This document shows, piece by piece, positions 1 through 7,995 of a DNA stretch of 64,000 nucleotides. The DNA is from Bacillota bacterium (lineage in GTDB: Bacteria; Bacillota; Bacilli; Bacillales; Cytobacillaceae), in assembly GCA_030705955.1 (NCBI GenBank), contig JAUZPL010000001.1, forward strand, positions 62,001-126,000. Direction: 5' to 3'. The number at the start of each line of letters is the position of its first letter. Within the stretch, counting starts at the first letter, position 1. Position numbers and translations under genes: made by a program. Under the pieces are notes generated by a model that was not told the origin of the DNA, did no database searches, and saw only the letters and a program-made list of their open reading frames with translations.

Positions 1-233
1 TTGGGAATTTACAAAAAAGTATTGAACATTATCAAAAGATGGTAGTCAATGCACGAAACCGAATGATGTTTTATCAAGAAAAATTACTTGAAATGAATAT
101 TGAAGTGAAAAAATATGAAAAAATGAAGCAAAAAGATTTTCACATATACTTTGAAGGCTTAAAACTCATTGAAGGTAGGCAAATGGATGATATCTCAATC
201 CAACAATTTATGAATCGAGAAAGTTGGGTGTGA
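1..233 (+). CDS. fliJ: FliJ, flagellar export chaperone/stalk protein (3' part only)
   Basis: The window opens inside this gene. The reading frame is open from base 3, so the ATG at 39 in the ORF track is internal. About 76 C-terminal residues are visible, highly charged and predicted helical, ending in a MDDISIQQFM stretch that matches the C terminus of Bacillus FliJ (about 147 aa in full). FliJ is the coiled-coil stalk that links the FliI ATPase to the FlhA export gate and escorts late export substrates. The following ylxF begins 8 bases after the stop, as expected in the fla/che operon. The upstream half lies outside the window. Confidence 0.85.
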   Translation, partial: GNLQKSIEHYQKMVVNARNRMMFYQEKLLEMNIEVKKYEKMKQKDFHIYFEGLKLIEGRQMDDISIQQFMNRESWV

Positions 234-241
234 GGGAATAA

Positions 242-841
242 ATGGATAATGAATTAGAAGCAAAACAAACAAAAAAGGGTAAATCCATTCAATGGTTCAT
301 ATTTGTTGTATTAATTCCACTTTTATTTACCGTTATAGTTGCCTTGATCATTTGTTTTATTGCCGGAGTAAATGTTTTTGGAATAGCGAAGGATATAGGG
401 CAAAAAATCCCATTTATAGAGAACTCTAGTCAAAATAACGCTTCCAATCAAAAGAGTGCAAGTGAGAGTGATTTAATTAATTTACAGGCTCAAATAAAAG
501 ATCGAGAAGCACAAATAGAAGAGCTAAAGACAAACCTGGATAGCAAGGATAAAGATATAGAGCAGGCCAAACTTGATAACCAAAGACTACAGCAGCAAAT
601 AGATGATTTAAATGCAAATAAAAAAGCAAGTAATTTAGCTTTTAAAGATATTATAAAGACCTATGAAACGATGTCTCCAAAAAAGGTTGCTCCAATCATT
701 ACAAAGATGGATGATACTGAAGCCATAAAAATACTAGGGGACCTTAAAGCAGATGCACTGGCAGCCATTATGGAAAACATGAATCCAAAGGATGCTGCAA
801 AATATACACAACTTCTTTCAAATGAGACTGCGACAAAATAA
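242..841 (+). CDS. ylxF: YlxF, MotE-like flagellar protein
   Basis: A 199-aa protein with one N-terminal membrane segment (about residues 17-45) and then a long coiled coil (about 75-135). The C-terminal domain resembles the MgtE intracellular N domain, with the MSPKKVAPIITKM and AAIMENMNPKDAAKY stretches at about 142-190. This layout matches YlxF/MotE-type proteins found between fliJ and fliK. MotE is known in some bacteria as a periplasmic or membrane chaperone for the stator protein MotC; a role in Bacillus is not established. The ATG follows a GTGAGGG-type SD. Confidence is high for family and low for function. Confidence 0.8.
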   Translation: MDNELEAKQTKKGKSIQWFIFVVLIPLLFTVIVALIICFIAGVNVFGIAKDIGQKIPFIENSSQNNASNQKSASESDLINLQAQIKDREAQIEELKTNLDSKDKDIEQAKLDNQRLQQQIDDLNANKKASNLAFKDIIKTYETMSPKKVAPIITKMDDTEAIKILGDLKADALAAIMENMNPKDAAKYTQLLSNETATK

Positions 842-896
842 GGTGAAAAGTGTTTTTAGTTTTAAATTTACGCTTTACTTGAAAGGAGGTGAAAAA

Positions 897-2249
897 GTGC
901 AGGTCAGCGGTATTGGAATGACTAGTTCGATAGCTGTAGGTGAGAAAAGCGCCATTTCTTCCAAGGGTACTAATTTTTTGGGACTGTTTGGCTCATTGTT
1001 GAATACCTCAAATAAATCTCAAGAAACAAACTCCTTGAATGGTTTATTTACTAGTTTATCTGGTCAGGACTTAACTAGCTTATTAAGCTTTTTAAAAACA
1101 AATGATTGTTTGGATTTAAATGGTGGGGCCAAGCTTCTAGGCAAGGAATCCGATATGAATAATCCGGAGTTATTGCAAACGATAACTTCATTTCTTGGTT
1201 TAAATGAACAGGACTTAAAAAATATTCTTGAAAAATTAAAATCTTTATTATCGAATGCTTCAGTTGCAACCCCTCAACAAATTGGTAATGAAAGTGATAC
1301 ACTGAATAGTCAATTGAGTCCCTCAATAAAAGATTTAAAAGAAAATAAAACGGATCAGGCAAACAGTCAAAATCGTTTAGAAAATGAACCTCTGAAAAAA
1401 GAGACATCAAGTTTAGGATTAATGGAAGAGTTGATTGCAAGCTTGAATCAAATTATGACATTGCCCATTCAGGATATTTCAAAATTCATTAATCATGACT
1501 TTGTGGAAGGTACAAAGGTTGTTAAATTATATGAGCTTTTGACGAACAACCAGGGCCAAAATGCAACTGACAGTAAGTTGTCACAGGTAATAACTGAAAC
1601 CATTCAAAAGCTTGAAACAATTGTGAATCAAAGTAAGGATGCATCAAGTACTGTATATTTGCAAAAAGCTTATCAATCTATAGCAGAGGATGCGCAAGCT
1701 ACGAATCATACAGTTCAGAATAAAAAGCTCATTACGTTCAAGATAGATAATGGAAGCAGCATCATTCAATTTCAGCAAATGTCTAAGCCGGAACAATTAA
1801 CTATTATGCTTGATAAGGGTGGAAAGCCAGTGTCAGCCGAACAGTTCATTCAACAATTTGAAAATATTTTAGCTAAGAGTCAATTTTCAAATACTGGGGG
1901 AACTCAAAAGCTTTTTATAAAATTGAATCCTGAAAACCTTGGATCTATTCGAATTGAGCTTACACAAAAAGATTCCGGTCTAGTAGCAAAAATAATGACA
2001 ACAACAAGTGCTGCAAAGGATGCATTAGAGTCTCAATTACAAGGATTAAAAACAGCATTTCATACACAAAACCTTCAAATTGATAAAATTGAAGTATCCC
2101 AATCTATGTTGAATCAGCAAGAACGATTTTTGCAAAGGGATCCTAATCATGGTGACAGGCAAAATCAAGATCAACAAAGTAAGCAACAAAAGGATAATGG
2201 GGACTCCAACCTCTCATTTGAAGAGACACTTCTAAACACGGAAATATAG
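897..2249 (+). CDS. fliK: FliK, flagellar hook-length control protein
   Basis: The gene encodes about 450 aa from the GTG at 897, preceded by a perfect AGGAGGTGA SD. The ORF track start at 792 overlaps ylxF by 50 bases and has no SD, so I reject it. The N-terminal two thirds is Ser/Asn/Gln-rich, low in complexity and secreted-ruler-like. The C-terminal flg_hook domain is clear at about residues 335-415 (LFIKLNPENLGSIRIELTQ), followed by a hydrophilic Gln/Asp-rich tail. FliK measures hook length and switches FlhB specificity from rod/hook to filament substrates. It lies just before flgD, as in B. subtilis. Confidence 0.9.
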   Translation: MQVSGIGMTSSIAVGEKSAISSKGTNFLGLFGSLLNTSNKSQETNSLNGLFTSLSGQDLTSLLSFLKTNDCLDLNGGAKLLGKESDMNNPELLQTITSFLGLNEQDLKNILEKLKSLLSNASVATPQQIGNESDTLNSQLSPSIKDLKENKTDQANSQNRLENEPLKKETSSLGLMEELIASLNQIMTLPIQDISKFINHDFVEGTKVVKLYELLTNNQGQNATDSKLSQVITETIQKLETIVNQSKDASSTVYLQKAYQSIAEDAQATNHTVQNKKLITFKIDNGSSIIQFQQMSKPEQLTIMLDKGGKPVSAEQFIQQFENILAKSQFSNTGGTQKLFIKLNPENLGSIRIELTQKDSGLVAKIMTTTSAAKDALESQLQGLKTAFHTQNLQIDKIEVSQSMLNQQERFLQRDPNHGDRQNQDQQSKQQKDNGDSNLSFEETLLNTEI

Positions 2250-2258
2250 GTGATAAAT

Positions 2259-2900
2259 ATGGCAACTTCAATTGATCCATCATTACTTATTTCTAGTTCG
2301 CAAAATGCGCAAAGAAAGACAGGTTCAAGCTCACTAGGAAAAGATGACTTTTTAAAAATATTAATGACACAGTTGCAAAACCAGGATCCATTAAACCCTA
2401 TGCAGGATAAAGATTTTGTTGCCCAACTTGCAACGTTCTCCTCACTGGAACAAATGACAAATATGAATACTACTTTACAAAGTTTGGTTGATGCACAAAA
2501 TCAAAACAATTTAACTGCCTACACACAATTTGTTGGAAAAGATGTTAATTGGACAAAACAAGATACTTCTACAGATACTAGTTCTTCACCAACAGTTACA
2601 CAAGGAACAGGAAGGGTCACATCTATCCAATTTAAGAACAATAATGTTTATTTTACTTTAAGTGACGGAACCGTATTAGAGCCGGGGAATATTTCTCAAG
2701 TTGATGGAACATCTAACGAAAACTCTTTGCTTCAAGCAAGTATGTTAATCGGTAAAAAAGTCACCTATTTAAATAGTAGTCAAGAAGAAATGTCCGCAAA
2801 TGTTACATCTGCTTCATTTAAAAATGGAAGTATTCTTTTACAGTTAGATGATGGAAATAACACGACAATAGGTACTTCACAAATTACAGGAATTGAATAA
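2259..2900 (+). CDS. flgD: FlgD, flagellar hook-capping protein
   Basis: A 213-aa protein from the ATG at 2259; an AGGTGAT SD sits 6 bases upstream, and the GTG at 2250 in the ORF track is part of that SD. The N-terminal FlgD signature is plain: [25 protein letters not shown] and then [14 protein letters not shown] at about residues 26-66. A beta-rich C-terminal half follows. FlgD caps the growing hook and allows FlgE subunits to assemble. In B. subtilis the equivalent gene is also called ylxG. It is spaced 9 bases from fliK. Confidence 0.92.
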   Translation: MATSIDPSLLISSSQNAQRKTGSSSLGKDDFLKILMTQLQNQDPLNPMQDKDFVAQLATFSSLEQMTNMNTTLQSLVDAQNQNNLTAYTQFVGKDVNWTKQDTSTDTSSSPTVTQGTGRVTSIQFKNNNVYFTLSDGTVLEPGNISQVDGTSNENSLLQASMLIGKKVTYLNSSQEEMSANVTSASFKNGSILLQLDDGNNTTIGTSQITGIE

Positions 2901-2916
2901 TGAAGGATGTGGTTGA

Positions 2917-3300
2917 ATGGACAAGCCTGTCTTTAGACCAATTCTTACCCAGCCAATAAGCAGTCATCAGATTCAAGACGTAAAACAAAAGGATCAGATG
3001 AACCCAAAGTTTTCACACCATTTGCAAAATGCTATTAGAGCTGAAAGTAAATTAACCATTAGTAAACATGCAAGTGAAAGATTGCAACAAAGAGGAATTA
3101 ATATTAATGAAAGTTGCTGGAAGCAAATAGAAAGTAAAGTACAAGAAGCAAAAAAAATGGGTGTAAACGAGTCACTGGTGCTGTTAGATCACGCAGCTCT
3201 TATTGTCAGTGCTAAGAATAATACAGTTATAACAGCAATGAACCGACAGGAAGCAACATCGCAAATCTTTACAAATATTGACGGGACAATCGTCCTTTAA
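2917..3300 (+). CDS. TIGR02530-type flagellar operon protein
   Basis: A 127-aa soluble protein placed between flgD and flgE. The central region ISKHASERLQQRGININ (about residues 48-64) is typical of the family annotated as 'flagellar operon protein' (TIGR02530), found at this place in many Firmicutes. It has no signal peptide or membrane segment. The family has no assigned function that I know; its position suggests a hook-assembly helper. B. subtilis 168 goes directly from flgD to flgE, so this gene separates the present organism from that layout. The SD (GAAGGATG) is modest. Confidence 0.75.
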   Translation: MDKPVFRPILTQPISSHQIQDVKQKDQMNPKFSHHLQNAIRAESKLTISKHASERLQQRGININESCWKQIESKVQEAKKMGVNESLVLLDHAALIVSAKNNTVITAMNRQEATSQIFTNIDGTIVL

Positions 3301-3380
3301 AAATATATAGGCTGGACCTAATTGGAAGCCTTACGGCTGTGGACTGACTGAAGCAGCGGAAAATTGAGAGGAGAAAATTT
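3301..3380 (+). promoter_or_regulatory. GC-rich structured leader before flgE
   Basis: The 80 bases between the TIGR02530 gene and flgE contain a roughly 50-base core (about 3310-3360) that I count at near 58% G+C, against a strongly AT-rich surrounding. It contains a small AGCC-TTAC-GGCT hairpin and flanking complementary pieces (GCTG at the left, CAGC at the right) that could close a branched structure. The flgE SD (AGAGGAGAAA) follows immediately. I do not recognise a known riboswitch. The function is unknown. Confidence 0.35.
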
Positions 3381-4625
3381 ATGCTACGTTCATTGTATTC
3401 TGGTATAAGTGGAATGAAAAACTTCCAAACAAAGTTAGATGTTATTGGAAATAATATTGCAAACGTTAGTACTGTAGGATTCAAAAAAAGCCGTGTTACA
3501 TTTAAAGATGCTATGAACCAAACTGTTTCAGGAGCAAGTGCTGCTACAACAAACCGTGGTGGTAAAAATGGAATGCAGGTGGGGCTTGGATCATCTCTTT
3601 CTACGATTGATAATATTATGGATGGTTCAAGTCTCCAAACAACAAATCGTCCATTAGATTTAGGAATTGACGGAGACGGATTTTTTATTGTTAAACAGGG
3701 AAACTCTCAATCTTATACTCGTGCTGGTAACTTTTACTTAGACAATAATGGTACCTTGGTGAATTCTGATGGTTTAAAGGTTCAAGCATATAAGTATGAC
3801 AGTGCTGGTAATTTAACGAATAATTATGGTGATGTCACTGTTAACGTTAATGCTGTTTTACCACCAAAGGTAACAAAAAACATTGCATTTTCCGGAAATT
3901 TAGCAGCAGATGCAATTAATGGAACGGTATTTTCTCAACAAATTAAAACAATTGATAGTACTGGTAATGCACAGTCATCTACCATTTATTTCAAAAAGAA
4001 TGGAACTACCACCTGGGATCTTTATTCATCTGATCCAAATGCAACACCAGCTCCAACTAAACTTACCAGTCTAACCTTTGATGCAACTGGAAAAAATCCA
4101 ACAGATTCACCAAGTCCTACCAGTATATCAATTCCTACAGGAACAGCAGACAATCCTGCTACACCAGGAGATGAAAGTATTCAATCGTTACCTGTAACTT
4201 TTGATTTTTCAAATTTAACACAGCAAAGTGGCGCAAGTACGGCACAAGTAACACCTGATGGCAACTTGGAAGGAAAGCTTGATAGCTTTAATGTAGGCTC
4301 ATCCGGTGAAATCAGTGGTGTTTACTCAAATGGATTAATTACAACACTAGGAAGAATAGCGCTGGCTAAATTCAGCAATCCTTCTGGCTTAACAAAAGAG
4401 GGAGGAAACCTATTTCAGGAAACAGTCAACTCAGGTACTCCAGATATTGATGTAGCTGGAAACGGTCGTGGTACCATTGCTTCTGGCTCTTTAGAAATGT
4501 CAAACGTCGATCTTTCAGAAGAATTTACAGAAATGATTACTGCTCAACGTGGGTTTGACGCAAATACAAAAATTATTACTACTTCCGATGAAATACTTCA
4601 GGAATTGGTTAATTTAAAACACTAG
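3381..4625 (+). CDS. flgE: FlgE, flagellar hook protein
   Basis: A 414-aa axial protein. The N-terminal rod/hook motif MLRSLYSGISGMKNFQTKLDVIGNNIANVSTVGFK and the C-terminal AQRGFDANTKIITTSDEILQEL coiled region are those of FlgE/FlgG proteins. The middle contains a FlaE-type beta domain (VTFDFSNLTQQSG near residue 274) and a Pro/Thr/Ser-rich insertion around 215-265. B. subtilis FlgE is only about 264 aa, so this protein has an extra surface domain, similar in length to proteobacterial hook proteins. It polymerises into the hook outside the cell after export by the FlhA/FlhB gate. The SD GAGGAG sits before the ATG. Confidence 0.92.
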   Translation: MLRSLYSGISGMKNFQTKLDVIGNNIANVSTVGFKKSRVTFKDAMNQTVSGASAATTNRGGKNGMQVGLGSSLSTIDNIMDGSSLQTTNRPLDLGIDGDGFFIVKQGNSQSYTRAGNFYLDNNGTLVNSDGLKVQAYKYDSAGNLTNNYGDVTVNVNAVLPPKVTKNIAFSGNLAADAINGTVFSQQIKTIDSTGNAQSSTIYFKKNGTTTWDLYSSDPNATPAPTKLTSLTFDATGKNPTDSPSPTSISIPTGTADNPATPGDESIQSLPVTFDFSNLTQQSGASTAQVTPDGNLEGKLDSFNVGSSGEISGVYSNGLITTLGRIALAKFSNPSGLTKEGGNLFQETVNSGTPDIDVAGNGRGTIASGSLEMSNVDLSEEFTEMITAQRGFDANTKIITTSDEILQELVNLKH

Positions 4626-4630
4626 TTTAA

Positions 4631-4674
4631 GGGAGGATCAGGAGGATGAACCATCCTCCTGAAAAATAACAGTG
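4631..4674 (+). promoter_or_regulatory. swrD leader: SD, 7-codon mini-ORF and SD-sequestering hairpin
   Basis: Between flgE and swrD, TCAGGAGGAT (4638-4647) and ATCCTCCTGA (4653-4662) form a perfect 10-bp hairpin with a GAACC loop. A free GGGAGG at 4631-4636 lies at good spacing before an ATG at 4646. That ATG opens a mini-ORF (MNHPPEK) whose TAA at 4667-4669 ends two bases before the swrD GTG. swrD itself has no other SD. The arrangement suggests that swrD translation depends on coupling to the mini-ORF, or on hairpin opening. Confidence 0.5.
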
Positions 4675-4896
4675 ATTAAGGTAACTCGATTAAATGGAAA
4701 ATCCTTTATGTTAAATGCAATTTTTATTGAAACGATTGAATCCTTTCCAGATACAACGATTACAATGTCCAATGGTCGAAAATATGTTGTAAAAGAGACG
4801 GAACAAGAAGCATTGAGATTGGTTAAAGATTTTTACTTAGCAGTTAATATTCTGGGGATGCAGCAATCGGAGGAGGTAGAGGAAAATCAAGAATAA
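4672..4896 (+). CDS. swrD: SwrD, FlbD-family swarming motility protein
   Basis: A 74-aa protein opening [24 protein letters not shown], the FlbD/SwrD family hallmark, with a short conserved [15 protein letters not shown] segment in the middle. In B. subtilis SwrD (YlzI) raises flagellar power and is needed for swarming. The GTG at 4672 is the only start that keeps the conserved N terminus, yet it lacks a conventional SD (see the leader feature). The C-terminal acidic tail is encoded by DNA that also provides the AGGAGGT SD for fliL. The stop falls inside the probable 5' end of fliL. Confidence 0.88.
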   Translation: MIKVTRLNGKSFMLNAIFIETIESFPDTTITMSNGRKYVVKETEQEALRLVKDFYLAVNILGMQQSEEVEENQE

Positions 4897-4909
4897 GCTT
4901 TTACGTACT

Positions 4910-5305
4910 ATGATTATCATTCTTATTGTCATCACCCTTGCCGGCGGCATTACCATTTATTTTGTCCTTCACAATGGGAAAAACAGTAAGGGCCCAACAA
5001 TTGATGACATTATAAAAACATCTGTTGATATTACTGATATTACAACCAATCTTGCGGGTGATAACTATATTAAAATTTCATTTAAAATACAGACAGATAG
5101 TACAAATGCCCAAAAAGAACTTACAAAAAGGGATTTTCAAGTAAAAAATATTATTATTGAAGAGCTTTCTGATAAAAAAGCCCAAGATCTACAAGGAAAA
5201 AAAGGGGTACTGAACTTAGAACAAACGCTAAAAACTAAAATTAATCAAATCATGCAGGATGGGAAAGTGGTCCAAGTGTACGTTACCGATTCTCTCCTCC
5301 AATAA
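4910..5305 (+). CDS. fliL: FliL, flagellar basal body-associated membrane protein
   Basis: The ORF track begins at the ATG at 4910, giving 131 aa with an immediate membrane segment (about residues 1-20) and a FliL-type extracytoplasmic domain ending VVQVYVTDSLLQ. The true start is probably upstream. In-frame sequence back to 4886 would add KNKLLRT, the positively charged leader usual before the FliL membrane helix, and a perfect AGGAGGT (4871-4877) lies 8 bases before an ATC codon at 4886. No ATG, GTG or TTG exists in that stretch before an in-frame stop at 4877-4879. FliL surrounds the stator and supports torque. Confidence 0.88.
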   Translation: MIIILIVITLAGGITIYFVLHNGKNSKGPTIDDIIKTSVDITDITTNLAGDNYIKISFKIQTDSTNAQKELTKRDFQVKNIIIEELSDKKAQDLQGKKGVLNLEQTLKTKINQIMQDGKVVQVYVTDSLLQ

Positions 5306-5344
5306 AAAATTGAATACAGAAAGAAATAATGGAGGTGAGAAGGC

Positions 5345-6346
5345 TTGTCTGGAGAAGTATTATCCCAAAGCGAAATTGATGCTTTACTTTCTGCTCTATC
5401 AACGGGGGAGATGGATGCAGATGAATTGAAAAAAGAACAAACTGAGAAAAAGGTTCGAGTATATGATTTTAAAAGAGCACTTCGCTTTTCAAAGGATCAA
5501 ATACGAAGTTTAACAAGAATACACGAAAATTTTGCTAGATTACTAACAACCTTCTTTTCTGCTCAGCTTAGAACATATGTACAAATAACTGTTGCTTCAG
5601 CAGATCAAATTCCTTATGAAGAATTTATTCGTTCGATACCAAAAATGACGATCCTAAACGTTTTTGAGGTTCCTCCATTAGAGGGAAGAATCCTGATGGA
5701 GGTTAATCCCAATATTGCCTATGCTATGCTGGATCGCATGTTAGGCGGAAGGGGATCTAGTGTTAATAAAATTGACAATTTAACAGAAATAGAAACAAAA
5801 ATTATGTCAAATACATTCGAACGTGCTATAGATAACTTAAAGGAAGCCTGGACTGGTTTGTATGAGATTGACCCATTATTAACTGATTTTGAAGTTAATC
5901 CGCAGTTTCTTCAAATGGTATCACCAAATGAAACAGTAGTCGTTATCTCGTTAAATACTGTAATTGGAGAAACCAGTGGAATGATCAATATTTGTATTCC
6001 GCATGTGGTCCTTGAACCGATTATTCCTAAACTTTCTGTACATTATTGGATGCAGGTTGATAAAAAAGAGCGCGAACCAATGAAGATTGCCATGATGGAA
6101 AAGAGTATTCAAAAAGCAAATGTCCCGATTATGGTAGAGTTAGGTTCTTCTGACATTTCAATACAAGATTTTCTTATGCTTGATGTAGGGGACGTAATCG
6201 AATTGAACCAACAAATTGACCAACCATTGATGATAAAAATTGGAGGAATTCCTAAATTTTTGGGTCAAGCAGGGAAAACGAACAAAAAATTAGCCATTCA
6301 GGTATTGGATACTTTGAAGGGAGGAGATAACGATGATGAGCGGTGA
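5345..6346 (+). CDS. fliM: FliM, flagellar motor switch protein
   Basis: A 333-aa switch protein starting at TTG 5345 after a GGAGGTGA SD. The N-terminal LSQSEIDALL (residues 5-14) is the phospho-CheY docking peptide. The middle domain carries the FliM GGRGSS-type switch signature (ML.GGRGSSVNKIDNLTEIE near 128-147), and the C-terminal domain (from about 255) is FliN-like. FliM forms the C-ring and passes CheY binding on to rotation control; in Bacillus, CheY-P promotes counter-clockwise rotation. It overlaps fliY by 14 bases, which suggests coupled translation. Confidence 0.95.
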   Translation: MSGEVLSQSEIDALLSALSTGEMDADELKKEQTEKKVRVYDFKRALRFSKDQIRSLTRIHENFARLLTTFFSAQLRTYVQITVASADQIPYEEFIRSIPKMTILNVFEVPPLEGRILMEVNPNIAYAMLDRMLGGRGSSVNKIDNLTEIETKIMSNTFERAIDNLKEAWTGLYEIDPLLTDFEVNPQFLQMVSPNETVVVISLNTVIGETSGMINICIPHVVLEPIIPKLSVHYWMQVDKKEREPMKIAMMEKSIQKANVPIMVELGSSDISIQDFLMLDVGDVIELNQQIDQPLMIKIGGIPKFLGQAGKTNKKLAIQVLDTLKGGDNDDER

Positions 6347-7586
6347 CATGCTTTCTCAAGATGAAATTGATGCATTATTACGGGGAACTGATGATGATAG
6401 CAATGAACAAACAACAGAAATCAACCAAGAAGATTACCTTTCTCTAATTGAAAAGGATGCTTTAGGGGAAATTGGCAATATTTCTTTTGGAAGTTCTGCA
6501 ACAGCGTTATCAACATTATTAAGCCAAAAAGTGGATATTACTACTCCGACTGTTTCTGTTATTTCGAAAGAGAATCTACAGAATGAATTTCCACATCCAT
6601 ACGTAGGAATACAGGTAAGCTATACGCAAGGTTTTACTGGCAGTAATCTATTAGTCATAAAGCAAAGTGATGCGGCTATTATAGTGGATCTTATGTTAGG
6701 TGGGGATGGCACCCATCCATCTGAGTATATGGATGAAATTCAGCTAAGCGCAGTACAAGAAGCAATGAATCAAATGATGGGTTCTGCAGCCACATCGATG
6801 TCAACAATCTTTAATAAAAGGGTGGATATTTCGCCTCCAACAATTAATATCCTTGATGTGTTAAATGGTCAAGGTACAGAACAATTGCCAAGTGATAACT
6901 TGCTTGTAAAGGTTTCGTTTCGAATTAAAGTAGGAAATTTAATTGATTCAACCATTATGCAACTGCTTCCTCTAAATTTTTCAAAGGATCTTGTGAATGA
7001 ATTAATGAATCCAGCACAAAGCGGAAGTCAAAAACAAGATGAACATCCAAAGGTAGAGAATCATTCTATGGATAATCAGATACCAGAAGTGAACTCTGGA
7101 CACCCAAATAACCAAGGTAGCTATTACCAAAATGATTATTCGGGAACAACTAATCAGTATTCGCCAAAAGAGACTTATCAAGAGCCAAATGTCGCCGAAG
7201 CGCAGAGAGCAGGGTATCAAAGTGGACCACAACACTTTGGTAACACATTACAAGGTGCCGGGCAGGCAAATATTCAACCAGCGGTATTCTCAAATTTTGA
7301 GCAACAACCGGTATATGGAACAGAAACAAAGAATTTAGACATGCTTCTTGATATACCATTACAGGTTACTGTGGAATTAGGAAAAACAAAAAGAACTGTA
7401 AAGGAAATACTGGAGCTAACTTCTGGATCAATCATTGAATTGGACAAGCTTGCAGGAGAACCTGTCGATATATTAGTAAACAACCGATTAGTTGCAAAGG
7501 GTGAAGTAGTCGTTATTGATGAAAACTTTGGTGTTCGGGTAACCGATATTATTAGCCAAACAGATCGAATTAAAAATTTACGTTAA
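6333..7586 (+). CDS. fliY: FliY, switch protein with CheC-type phosphatase and FliN domains
   Basis: 417 aa. It begins with a second CheY-docking peptide (MLSQDEIDALLRG). A CheC-like domain follows with both phosphatase helices visible: ALGEIGNISFGSSATALS near residue 40 and SAVQEAMNQMMGSAATSMS near 135. A Gln/Asn/Pro-rich linker of about 95 residues (about 228-325) then leads to a C-terminal FliN domain. FliY is the Bacillus replacement for FliN and removes phosphate from CheY-P at the motor. Either of two adjacent ATGs (6333, 6336) fits the GGAGG SD. Confidence 0.94.
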   Translation: MMSGDMLSQDEIDALLRGTDDDSNEQTTEINQEDYLSLIEKDALGEIGNISFGSSATALSTLLSQKVDITTPTVSVISKENLQNEFPHPYVGIQVSYTQGFTGSNLLVIKQSDAAIIVDLMLGGDGTHPSEYMDEIQLSAVQEAMNQMMGSAATSMSTIFNKRVDISPPTINILDVLNGQGTEQLPSDNLLVKVSFRIKVGNLIDSTIMQLLPLNFSKDLVNELMNPAQSGSQKQDEHPKVENHSMDNQIPEVNSGHPNNQGSYYQNDYSGTTNQYSPKETYQEPNVAEAQRAGYQSGPQHFGNTLQGAGQANIQPAVFSNFEQQPVYGTETKNLDMLLDIPLQVTVELGKTKRTVKEILELTSGSIIELDKLAGEPVDILVNNRLVAKGEVVVIDENFGVRVTDIISQTDRIKNLR

Positions 7587-7604
7587 AATAAGGGGGTTCC
7601 TTCA

Positions 7605-7967
7605 ATGGGAAATAGAATACTAATTGTTGATGATGCTGCATTCATGAGAATGATGATTAAGGATATCTTATCAAAAAACGGATATCAGATTGTGGGAGAG
7701 GCAGCTGATGGGGTACAAGCGATTGAAAAATATAAAGAATTTGTTCCAGATCTTGTAACAATGGATATTACCATGCCCGAAATGGATGGAATTACAGCTC
7801 TAAAAGAGATTAAAAAAGTTAATCCAAATGCTAAGATTATTATGTGTTCTGCAATGGGCCAACAGGCAATGGTAATTGATGCCATTCAAGCAGGAGCAAA
7901 GGATTTTATTGTAAAGCCTTTTCAAGCAGAAAGAGTTTTAGAAGCTATTTCCAAAACATTAAGTTAA
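7605..7967 (+). CDS. cheY: CheY, chemotaxis response regulator
   Basis: A single receiver domain of 120 aa with no output domain. The acidic pocket (VDDAAFMR), the phospho-acceptor Asp in VTMDITMPEMDG (about residue 54), the conserved Ser/Thr in MCSAMGQQ and the Lys in FIVKPFQ are all present. CheA phosphorylates it, and it binds FliM and FliY. It sits between fliY and fliZ as in B. subtilis. Its SD is AAGGGGG. Confidence 0.95.
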   Translation: MGNRILIVDDAAFMRMMIKDILSKNGYQIVGEAADGVQAIEKYKEFVPDLVTMDITMPEMDGITALKEIKKVNPNAKIIMCSAMGQQAMVIDAIQAGAKDFIVKPFQAERVLEAISKTLS

Positions 7968-7995
7968 GGAAAATCAAAATAGAGGGTGTAGCGCC

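Noticed and set aside
792-896. Longer FliK N terminus as given in the ORF track
   Set aside because: Overlaps ylxF and has no SD; AGGAGGTGA stands before GTG 897.
3310-3365. c-di-GMP-I riboswitch upstream of flgE
   Set aside because: Some local similarity (GGAAGCC...CGGCT) but the conserved core and receptor-tetraloop parts are not there and the gap is too short.
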